Assembly (NCBI GenBank): GCA_027306745.1
Contig: DAHUZD010000426.1
Coordinates: 1-14,670 of the forward strand
Source: Acidobacteriaceae bacterium
GTDB taxonomy: Bacteria; Acidobacteriota; Terriglobia; Terriglobales; Acidobacteriaceae
Direction: 5' to 3'
Length of the DNA stretch: 14,670 nt
A model generated the notes under the pieces. The model saw only the letters and a program-made list of their open reading frames with translations. It had not been told where the DNA came from and searched no databases. Below are positions 9,401 to 14,670 of the stretch, in pieces (positions within the stretch are counted from its first letter, which is position 1; each line of letters starts with the position of its first letter). A program made the position numbers and the translations under genes.

Positions 9401-10280
9401 TCTTGGCATTTTTGGAGAACCAATCCTGGGCGGAAACGGCATCATTGCGACCTGCGTAAAAGACGCCGCCGTGGATCTGGTTGGTGCCCGACTTGGTCGT
9501 GATGCTGATGATGGCGCCATCGGCCTGGCCGTATTCTGGGCCGTAGGAGTTGGTGATGATCTTGAACTCAGCAATGGTGTAGATGGAGGGGTAGACCAGA
9601 ATCGTGCGGCCAGAACCCACGTCGTTGTTGTTGACGCCATCCACGAGGAAGAGGTTGTTGTTGTAAGGGTTGCCGTTGACGGAAAAGTCCGCGCCGCCCT
9701 GCAAGCCCTTGTCAATGCCGTCAAAGGAGCCGGCAGTGGAAACGCCCGGCGACAGTGTCACCAGGTTCATGAAGTTTTCGCCGTTGAGTGGCAGCTCCTT
9801 CACCTGCTTGCTGCCGACAATCAAACCGACCGAAGCTGAGGTCGTCTGCACCTGCAAAGGATTGGCGGTAACCACTACCTTCTGGCTCACACCGCCCACG
9901 CTCAGCTTGGCATCGACGCGCGTATCGGTTGAAACGTGGACGACCACCTGGTTGGCCACGAATTCCTTAAACTTGGGCTGATCGACGGTCACCTGATAGG
10001 TGCCAGCCGCCAACTGAGGTACAGCGTAGTTGCCTTGATCGCTGGTCGTTGCGGTGTGCACCTCGCCGGTTCCGGTATTCACCACCGTGATGGACGCACC
10101 GGACACTGCGGCTCCGGTGGAATCCGTGACGGTACCGTCAATGGTTCCTGAATAAATCTGCGCATGCAGGCTGCTTGAGCAGAAGGCCTGTAGCAGAATG
10201 ACGAGCGCCGCGCCCAAGAGAACCCGCAAAAATGCGCGTCCGCGGGTCACCGGCTTCGCCGCTCCAGATCGATGTAACAT
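6489..10280 (-). CDS. TonB-dependent receptor, Oar-like, with N-terminal carboxypeptidase-regulatory-like domain
   Basis: An outer-membrane transporter of 1263 residues that takes up a bulky ligand using TonB energy. Residues 1 to about 41 form a signal peptide (basic MLHRSGAAKPVTRGR, hydrophobic core, SLHAQ). A carboxypeptidase-regulatory-like beta-sandwich at about 43-135 begins SGTIDGTVTDSTGAAVSGA. A plug domain follows (LPLNGENFMNLVTLSPGV; FLVDGVNNNDVGSG; YGPEYGQADGAIISITTKSG), then a long beta-barrel with alternating aromatic strands that ends LFQYTLRFEF with the terminal Phe expected for BAM-dependent insertion. I chose ATG 10280 over the upstream in-frame ATG 10325 because GGAGG lies five bases before it. 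Such receptors are heavily expanded in Acidobacteria. No SusD partner gene is present. Position directly upstream of the TPR/CRTAC1/esterase operon suggests a shared substrate, probably a glycan (inference). Confidence 0.93.
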   Translation of the reverse strand: MLHRSGAAKPVTRGRAFLRVLLGAALVILLQAFCSSSLHAQIYSGTIDGTVTDSTGAAVSGASITVVNTGTGEVHTATTSDQGNYAVPQLAAGTYQVTVDQPKFKEFVANQVVVHVSTDTRVDAKLSVGGVSQKVVVTANPLQVQTTSASVGLIVGSKQVKELPLNGENFMNLVTLSPGVSTAGSFDGIDKGLQGGADFSVNGNPYNNNLFLVDGVNNNDVGSGRTILVYPSIYTIAEFKIITNSYGPEYGQADGAIISITTKSGTNQIHGGVFYAGRNDAVSAQDWFSKNAKTGKAELRRNDYGYNISGPVLKNKLFLWWNQEWNKQIQGVANEACMPTTAETHGDYSAYATPTISPTTGTLSGPGAVGVKDQCQQEVPAFNQQQNHVTTNAVNEESGQKITNPDPGGVALMGYYPAPNVTGALIANQFNWTAQEKEKPDWSEWHVRGDYDITPKNHATFSWTNDSWTAPGPNPGIFWGDNSFGPISSDWSQPSKSIMGRLTSNITNSLVNDLEFGYGHNAIITTLSSQSVPLVDAINAAIPTSWPASVGKQQGATPVVWGGFGNYGGNAIGGGTLWNIAPYANHEDLYALQDNITKVQGNHVFKAGAYYSWNTKVEDGNGGTDQPSFGGLANNPNSGVPLMETSDPMADAQLPGQYYNSNENNINQTAYVGWHDFEWYFGDTYKASSRVTVNYGFRWSFLREPYATNNQWANWRLEDYNANENIWATTPDPATDTVGVAGSQYGDACNGTLVVPGTNPCQTTNQELISQGIEPAGVNYLSSGTQGPNSALAFQSMHNIAPRLGVNWDVFGNGKTSLRAGVGQFYQREPVGWFENLSKTAPFQVNASNVRTLDATAQLHNPALSPNGARSMRNVTPNSWQWNLTAEQQLGRNQTLQVGYVGDAGIHLTSWRDENPVSPANFINEAFMSNPTDQKYLRQAQNFGTIQDVIRTGHSTYHSLQALYRLQTGQASTFQVAYTWSHSIANVQLDNSSGSINNEAVTDQADPGLDKGSSEINRPNILVANEVYYLPKLEGHSGLVQGVLGGWEFNSILQASSGANTTVYASGPSDANGNSASGTCVDALNNTQECQLSSLLGTGYTNVERPLIVPGASCSVVTNPYTRNRVFNANAFTFVGFQIGNPLQSNMERRGSCSNQKSFNVNAQLAKNWSIKGRYNIKFSMDAFNLFNRVNLSTISGPSLSAAGLDCGGAPCTPKNNVVTGQVGVTENLSAGNPNAAFGYAGAGNLIAGQQSRLFQYTLRFEF

Positions 10281-10285
10281 GCCTA

Positions 10286-10290
10286 CCTCC
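10286..10290 (-). promoter_or_regulatory. Shine-Dalgarno that decides the TonB-receptor start
   Basis: GGAGG on the minus strand, five bases upstream of ATG 10280. The longer frame starting at 10325 has no comparable site and would add 15 residues ahead of a normal signal peptide. Confidence 0.8.
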
Positions 10291-10400
10291 AAAGAGAGTG
10301 TTGCGTTTTTTTGTTTATGTTGCACCCGAAAGCTCCGGACAGAATTTGGACAGTCCAGGCTTCGAGCAGGGATATCGTTATCTTAGTGCTGCAGACTGTG

Positions 10401-10428
10401 TTTACATTTGCTGCATGTCGATTGTCAA
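10401..10428 (-). promoter_or_regulatory. Candidate sigma70-type promoter for the TonB receptor
   Basis: On the minus strand a perfect -35 hexamer TTGACA (10428-10423) is followed after 16 bases by TGTAAA (10406-10401), four of six matches to the -10 consensus. It would give a leader of about 110 bases to the ATG at 10280. It is the best match in the region, but the -10 is weak and the call is by eye only. Confidence 0.45.
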
Positions 10429-10697
10429 TAAAAAAAGACTAAAGAGATATACTCTTGAGTTTTCAGCCATTCAATTGTTTTTCTCTCTAGACTCCTGACA
10501 GATATGCGCCTTCATCGAGTCCAGATATCCGTCAAGAATCGTCCCCACGACGACGCAATATATTTTTCTCAAATGTTAATGTAATCACTAATGATTCACG
10601 CTGTACTATTCATCTAAAACTTTTTACTTATACGATTTTTCTATATTTCACTTTGTGCACGATGCATCCCAAGCGTGACTGTTATCATCGGCGCAGC

Positions 10698-11846
10698 ATG
10701 TTTCGATGGGGAATTCGCGTTCTGGGCTGGGCGATTCTTGCAGGGCTGCCCGTGTGTGCAGCCGCACAACTGGCCACCAGCGATCACTTGGGCGACCCTG
10801 GCTTCTGGCCAACCCGTCCCGCCCAGAGTCGCACAGAATACGCAGGGGACTCGTCCTGCGGCTCCTGCCACGCTTCCATCGCAGCCTCTAGCCAACAGAC
10901 GCAAATGGCACATGCCCTGATGCCCGCCAGCGCATCGGAGGCGCTCCAGACACACCCCAATTTGTCCTTCCAATATCAAGGTGATCGCTATCAAATTCAA
11001 ACAAAAGATGGAACAGTTTCTTACTCAGTCTCCGATGGAGGACACACGCTGCAAGCCCAACTGCTCTGGGCCTTTGGCGTGGGCCGGGTGGGGCAGACCT
11101 ATCTATACCAGCGTTCTGGCCAGTTTTTCGAGGCCCGCGCCAGCTACTTCCCTGGCCTGCAGGGACTGGGCTTTACGCCGGGCCGGGATTTAGGCGGAAC
11201 CGTCCGCTTGGACGAGGCCATGGAGCGGCCTGTAGGGATGCCCGAGGTGGTCCGCTGCTTCTCCTGCCACGCAACGGAGGCGATGATTGGCAGCACGTTC
11301 AACGAGGCCAATCTGGTTCCGGGGGTACATTGCGAGGCCTGCCATGGACCGGGCGTCAGGCACGCCGCCGCCATGCAGAGGCTGCTGGCGGGCAAAACGT
11401 CCTCTGAGAAAACGTACATCTTCAACCCGGCCACGCTGGCACCGGACGATTCCATTGATTTTTGCGGAGCCTGCCACGCGACCTGGTGGGACGCCAAGCT
11501 ATCGGGCACGCATGGACCCGCCAGCACGCGCGCACCCGCTTATCGGCTGGAGAGCAGCCAGTGCTGGATTCGAACGCATGATGCGCGGCTAACCTGCATC
11601 ACCTGCCATGATCCGCACGTACCGCTGCAAACCAACCCGCAGGCCTATGATGTGCAGTGTCTGCGCTGCCATGCCATAACGGCCGCCGCCAAGCCAACAA
11701 CGCAGCGCCCCGGCCATGCCTGTCCGGTGAGCACAAGCCGTTGCACCACATGTCACATGCCGAAGGTTTACGTGCCCGAGATGCACAGCGACTTCACCGA
11801 CCATCGCATCCGCATCGTCAAAACCGGAGAACCCTTCCCGGAGTAG
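10698..11846 (+). CDS. Secreted seven-haem c-type cytochrome (cytochrome c554-like)
   Basis: An exported multihaem cytochrome of about 382 residues with seven CXXCH haem-binding motifs, starting at residues 54 (CGSCH), 187 (CFSCH), 212 (CEACH), 256 (CGACH), 300 (CITCH), 321 (CLRCH) and 349 (CTTCH). The VHCEACHGPG block resembles cytochrome c554-type domains. The tail CTTCHMPKVYV...HSDFTDHRIRI resembles the end of cytochrome modules found with TPR domains in acidobacteria and planctomycetes (from memory). Between haems 1 and 2 there is a haem-free stretch of about 128 residues, rich in beta-type and aromatic sequence. The start at ATG 10698 gives a compact signal peptide (MFRWGIR, hydrophobic run, CAAAQ). 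ATG 10662 or TTG 10653 are possible, and none has a good Shine-Dalgarno. It probably transfers electrons in the periplasm or at the outer surface; the redox partner is unknown. It converges on the CRTAC1 gene to its right. Confidence 0.88.
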   Translation: MFRWGIRVLGWAILAGLPVCAAAQLATSDHLGDPGFWPTRPAQSRTEYAGDSSCGSCHASIAASSQQTQMAHALMPASASEALQTHPNLSFQYQGDRYQIQTKDGTVSYSVSDGGHTLQAQLLWAFGVGRVGQTYLYQRSGQFFEARASYFPGLQGLGFTPGRDLGGTVRLDEAMERPVGMPEVVRCFSCHATEAMIGSTFNEANLVPGVHCEACHGPGVRHAAAMQRLLAGKTSSEKTYIFNPATLAPDDSIDFCGACHATWWDAKLSGTHGPASTRAPAYRLESSQCWIRTHDARLTCITCHDPHVPLQTNPQAYDVQCLRCHAITAAAKPTTQRPGHACPVSTSRCTTCHMPKVYVPEMHSDFTDHRIRIVKTGEPFPE

Positions 11847-11860
11847 CACGCTTGCCGAAG

Positions 11861-11981
11861 GCCTTTTCACTTCGAGTCTGAACGTTCATCTGGTGGAAGC
11901 AATCGGCTCTGCCACCCTGGCCGCAAAAGAACGTGGCTAGGATAGGGCACCGCGGTTTTTTCACCCCGGACCTGAAAAGGC
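11861..11981. repeat. 9-bp inverted repeat between convergent gene ends
   Basis: GCCTTTTCA at 11861-11869 and its complement TGAAAAGGC at 11973-11981 sit just past the two convergent stop codons, about 100 bases apart. Each transcript therefore carries the same short sequence right after its stop. A palindrome ACCGCGGT followed by six Ts lies nearby, at about 11949-11962, but does not make a proper terminator hairpin. The function is unproven and could be chance. Confidence 0.3.
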
Positions 11982-11982
11982 T

Positions 11983-13734
11983 CTAGGCCGTGCCCGGCTC
12001 AACGGGCTTGCCCGATCCTTCAGTCAACGTGATGTAGCGATCGACCGGCAGATTCCCAAAGCGCTCCACTCTGCCGCTAGGCTGGGGCCAGCGCACTTCC
12101 ACCCAGTCCACATGCTCATGCTGGCCAATGCCCAGTACCAGCCGAGGATCATGGGAGGAGAGAAAGCTGCCGCCGCCGACTTTTGTGCGCATACGGCGCC
12201 AGTCTCCGGCCTGATACGTCACCCGCGCGCCGATAGCATCTGCATTGCAGCTTCGCCCAACCAAACGCACGCCCAGCCAATGGTTTTTCTCTCCAATTTG
12301 ATTGCTCAGCAGCAGGGGCGCGGCATCATTGACGTTGATGAGCACGTCCAAGCCGCCATCGTTCTTATAGTCGCCCACGGCCAGCCCACGCGCGGCGTAG
12401 GAGCGGGCAAAAACAGCTCCGGCGTTGCGGCTCACATTCTGAAAATGCCCGCCTTGATTGTGAAACAGCAGCAAGGGCTGCTCATAGGTGATCGAGTGGG
12501 ATTCCTGCCCCACCGCATCGTCAGGAAAGCCATTGGCCAGAATCAGGTCCAGGTCGCCATCGTTGTCGTAGTCGAAGAACTTCAGCCCCCAACCGCTCAT
12601 CCAACGCGTGTCCATGCCGATGCCTGCGGGGATGGCCACATCCTCAAAGGTGCCGTCACCGTTGTTTTTGTAGAGCGAGAAGATTTCCTCGTCTATGTTG
12701 GCCACGAAGAGGTCGATCCGGCCATCCTGGTTGAAATCCGCTGCATCAACACCCATGCCAGAACGCGGCTTGCCATCGGCGCTGTAAGCCACGCCAGCTT
12801 CAAATCCCCGCTCGGCAAATTTGCCGCCGCCCTGATTGATGAAAAGAAAATCCGCCACTGTGTCGTTGGAGACGAACAGGTCCATCTTGCCGTCGTTGTT
12901 CACGTCGGCGGCCACGGCACCCCAAGCCTTGCCCAGGTGCTCTGCGATGCCGGATGCCCGGCTGACGTCGGTGAAGGTGCCATCGCCATTGTTGTGGAAG
13001 AGCCAACTGGATGTGGGCTGAAAGATGCGCGGAATGCAGTACTGGTGCTGGCCGTTGGCGTCCACCGTGCAGATCAGGCCATTTTCGGCCTTCACAAACT
13101 GGCCGACAAAAAGGTCCAGCCGCCCGTCGTTGTCGTAATCGAACCAGACGGCGCTGGTGCTCCAGCCGGGCGCGGCCACGCCGGCTTTTTCCGTCACATC
13201 GGTAAAGGTGCCGTCGCCGTTGTTGTGGTAGAGAATGCTGCGGCCATACTGCGTAACGTAGAGATCCGGGTAGCCGTCATTGTCATAATCGCCCACAGCT
13301 ATGCCCATGCCATATCCGCCGCCGGCCACGCCCGCCTTTTCTGTCACGTCTGTAAAAGTGCCATCGCGGTTGTTGCGATACAGGGCGTTGCGCAGCGGCT
13401 TGGATGGGGTATAAAAATCGCACGCGCCGCTGTTGACCAGATAGATGTCCATCCAGCCGTCGCCATCGTAATCCAAGAATGCACAGCCAGCTCCACTGGT
13501 CTCGGGCAAATGCTTCTGCGGAGATTTGCCGGCCGTATGCACCCAATGGATGCCGCTGGCGCTGGCTGGAACCTGGGTGAAAATCGTCTGCGAAGGCGCG
13601 GGCTGGGCGGCAGCCAGCAGAGGAAGACTCCGAAGCGGGAAAGCCCCTGCACTCGCTACCAACCCTTGCAGCACCGTACGGCGCACGGGGTTGACGGGCT
13701 GCCCGGTTGGGGAAAAAGGAAATCTGCGCCGCAT
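11983..13734 (-). CDS. Second CRTAC1-family protein (FG-GAP/ASPIC-UnbV) with Tat-like signal
   Basis: A 583-residue paralogue of the left CRTAC1 protein. Residues 18-24 (RRTVLQG), followed by a hydrophobic stretch and AAAQ near 41-44, look like a twin-arginine signal. The propeller covers about 50-480 with seven DxDxDG-type loops: DYDGDGWMD (88-96), DYDNDGYPD (149-157), DYDNDGRLD (199-207), DVNNDGKMD (277-285), DFNQDGRID (333-341), DYDNDGDLD (388-396) and DYKNDGGLD (455-463). Each is followed by an [15 protein letters not shown] strand. The ASPIC/UnbV domain lies at about 500-570 ([27 protein letters not shown]). Cys222 and Cys233 sit in the same inter-blade loop as the Cys pair of the paralogue. 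I chose ATG 13734; the frame stays open to 13896 but would then run into the divergent TPR gene and bury the signal. GTG at residue 17 is an alternative. The role is unknown; its neighbours suggest a cell-surface complex with TPR and cytochrome partners. Confidence 0.88.
   Translation of the reverse strand: MRRRFPFSPTGQPVNPVRRTVLQGLVASAGAFPLRSLPLLAAAQPAPSQTIFTQVPASASGIHWVHTAGKSPQKHLPETSGAGCAFLDYDGDGWMDIYLVNSGACDFYTPSKPLRNALYRNNRDGTFTDVTEKAGVAGGGYGMGIAVGDYDNDGYPDLYVTQYGRSILYHNNGDGTFTDVTEKAGVAAPGWSTSAVWFDYDNDGRLDLFVGQFVKAENGLICTVDANGQHQYCIPRIFQPTSSWLFHNNGDGTFTDVSRASGIAEHLGKAWGAVAADVNNDGKMDLFVSNDTVADFLFINQGGGKFAERGFEAGVAYSADGKPRSGMGVDAADFNQDGRIDLFVANIDEEIFSLYKNNGDGTFEDVAIPAGIGMDTRWMSGWGLKFFDYDNDGDLDLILANGFPDDAVGQESHSITYEQPLLLFHNQGGHFQNVSRNAGAVFARSYAARGLAVGDYKNDGGLDVLINVNDAAPLLLSNQIGEKNHWLGVRLVGRSCNADAIGARVTYQAGDWRRMRTKVGGGSFLSSHDPRLVLGIGQHEHVDWVEVRWPQPSGRVERFGNLPVDRYITLTEGSGKPVEPGTA
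12968..13381 (-). repeat. Tandem DNA repeats encoding FG-GAP strands in the right CRTAC1 gene
   Basis: Copies of the same coding unit seen in the left CRTAC1 gene lie at about 12968-13003, 13192-13232 and 13343-13381, with a weaker one near 12641-12674. The last two full copies extend to about 60 bases and include the GGCCACGCC part that encodes the GVA turn. They encode (Y/F)(H/R)NNxDGTFTDV repeats and are protein-domain repeats under codon-level conservation. Confidence 0.8.
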
Positions 13735-13752
13735 CTCTGGCAGAATCGTACC

Positions 13753-14670
13753 ATGCCGAAAATGGAATGCGGATGTGCGCTCACGAATGCATTGGGCAGA
13801 ATTGGCCTCAGCGCGAATCGCCCCATACAGCGCAATTTGGGAGCGATCCCGCTTATCGGTATTCTGCTCTGCATTCTGCTGATGGCTGCGCAGCATCTCC
13901 GCGCACAGACAACGCTATCGCCCGGCTTTTCCAGCCTGGCTCAGGCCGCCGCTGCCGACCGGGATGCGGGCCATACAGATGCTGCGCTGCGCGAGTATGA
14001 ACAGGCCGTGACCGAACAGCCGCAATGGGCCGAAGGCTGGTGGAACCTGGGCGTGCTGCACTATGAAGCCAATCAATACGCAGATGCAATAGTCGCGCTG
14101 CACAGATTGACGGAATTGAACCCGGAGGTCGGCATGGGCTGGAGCATGTTGGGCCTGAGCGAATTTGAAACCAAGGACTATGCCGCCGCCCTCCACGACC
14201 TGCAACTGGGCCAGAGCCTGGGCGCTCAGCCGGATGCGGAAACGGCCCGCGTGGCCACCTACCATCTGGCCCTGCTGCAAATTCGCAATGGCGCATTTGC
14301 GCAGGCGCAGCAAACCTTGCAGGCGGCCTTTGGACAGGCCGGATATCCCGATGCAGCGCAGACGGCGCTGGGTCTGACGCTGCTGCGCGTGCCGCTGCTG
14401 CCGGAAGAGGTGAACCCTTCCCGCGATGCGCTGGTACACGGCGCGGGCGAAATCGCAGCCCATCTCGCCCAGGGAAACACGCGGCAGGCGCTGGCGCAGT
14501 TTCCCGCTCTTCTGGCGTCCAACCCGAAGATTCCCTATCTCCACCTGGCTTATGGCAACGCGCTGGCCGCTGCGGGACATCCACGCCAGGCCATGCGGCA
14601 GACGCAAATGGAAGCTGCGATTTCACCGCGCAGCCCGCTGCCGTGGATCGAAGCAGCACGGCTGCACCTG
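13753..14670 (+). CDS. Exported TPR-repeat protein, 3' part missing
   Basis: A plus-strand frame of 306 codons, open to the right edge of the window. After about 25 residues a hydrophobic segment (residues 29-46, [18 protein letters not shown]) followed by LRAQ forms a signal peptide or membrane anchor. TPR repeats fill the rest: [60 protein letters not shown] and [20 protein letters not shown]. No catalytic motif is visible. The start is uncertain: ATG 13753 is the first in frame, ATG 13762 follows, and TTG 13837 just before the hydrophobic segment would open a longer intergenic gap. None has a clear Shine-Dalgarno. It is divergent from the second CRTAC1 gene, and by analogy with the left operon it is probably that protein's partner (inference). 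Confidence 0.85.
   Translation, partial: MPKMECGCALTNALGRIGLSANRPIQRNLGAIPLIGILLCILLMAAQHLRAQTTLSPGFSSLAQAAAADRDAGHTDAALREYEQAVTEQPQWAEGWWNLGVLHYEANQYADAIVALHRLTELNPEVGMGWSMLGLSEFETKDYAAALHDLQLGQSLGAQPDAETARVATYHLALLQIRNGAFAQAQQTLQAAFGQAGYPDAAQTALGLTLLRVPLLPEEVNPSRDALVHGAGEIAAHLAQGNTRQALAQFPALLASNPKIPYLHLAYGNALAAAGHPRQAMRQTQMEAAISPRSPLPWIEAARLHL

Larger units (their letters stand above)
10281..10697. other. AT-rich divergent control region between receptor and cytochrome
   Basis: About 417 bases without a supported gene. The stretch from about 10400 to 10660 is much richer in A and T than its surroundings. It holds the receptor's Shine-Dalgarno and candidate promoter, a small inverted repeat AAGAG-ATATA-CTCTT at 10442-10456, and a near-direct repeat TAATGTAAT / TAATGATT starting at 10577 and 10589. 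I found no clean -35/-10 pair for the cytochrome and no small ORF with a good start site. Confidence 0.55.

Noticed and set aside
9117..9839. A 240-codon plus-strand frame within the TonB receptor, with a similar one at 6426-7124
   Set aside because: Both lie opposite conserved receptor plug and barrel sequence and show no domain, start signal or independent context.
3202..13381. Regular short repeats that could suggest CRISPR arrays or dispersed repeats
   Set aside because: All copies are in frame inside the two CRTAC1 genes and encode FG-GAP/EF-hand-like strands with irregular spacing.
13735..13896. The 54-codon upstream extension of the second CRTAC1 gene
   Set aside because: It would place a Tat-like signal deep inside the protein and overlap the divergent TPR gene; the extra residues look non-coding.
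13853..14659. Minus-strand frames of 268 and 230 codons at the right edge
   Set aside because: They are antisense to a plus-strand frame with clear TPR repeats and a signal peptide; their composition is Arg/Pro/Ala-rich with no recognisable domain.

Overview
The window reads as chromosomal DNA from an acidobacterium, most likely of the Acidobacteriaceae/Terriglobia. The assignment is inferred from family combinations: a very large Oar-like TonB-dependent receptor with an N-terminal carboxypeptidase-regulatory-like domain, two secreted FG-GAP/ASPIC-UnbV (CRTAC1-type) proteins, secreted TPR proteins, a multihaem cytochrome c and a Tat-exported lactonase-fold protein. No 16S or other phylogenetic marker is present. 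There is no phage, transposase, tRNA, rRNA or CRISPR array that I can see.

Left block (1-10280, all on the minus strand, so transcription runs right to left). The order is TonB-dependent receptor (10280-6489), a 127-base gap with a perfect 14-bp hairpin, a secreted 788-residue TPR protein (6361-3995), a CRTAC1 protein (3998-2193, start overlapping the TPR stop), a sialate O-acetylesterase-type SGNH esterase (2151-637) and a 6-phosphogluconolactonase-fold protein that runs off the left edge (619-1). Gaps after the hairpin are -4, 41 and 17 bases, so the last four genes are almost certainly one operon, and the receptor may lead it. All five products carry export signals. I infer an envelope pathway that takes up and processes an acetylated glycan or similar ligand: the receptor moves it across the outer membrane, the esterase removes acetyl groups, and the lactonase-fold protein may act on an aldonolactone. 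There is no SusD, glycoside hydrolase or regulator in the window.

Central intergenic region (10281-10697). An AT-rich divergent control region lies between the receptor and a plus-strand cytochrome. It holds a clear Shine-Dalgarno and a reasonable sigma70-like promoter for the receptor.

Right block (10698-14670). A secreted seven-haem cytochrome c (plus) converges on a second CRTAC1 protein (minus, 13734-11983, Tat-type signal). That gene is divergent from a second secreted TPR protein (plus, 13753 to the right edge, incomplete), with only 18 bases between the chosen starts. The TPR/CRTAC1 pairing therefore occurs twice in 14.7 kb, once as an overlapping operon beside a TonB receptor and once divergently beside a multihaem cytochrome. 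This recurring association is the most interesting signal in the window. The role of the pair is not established by anything in the sequence.
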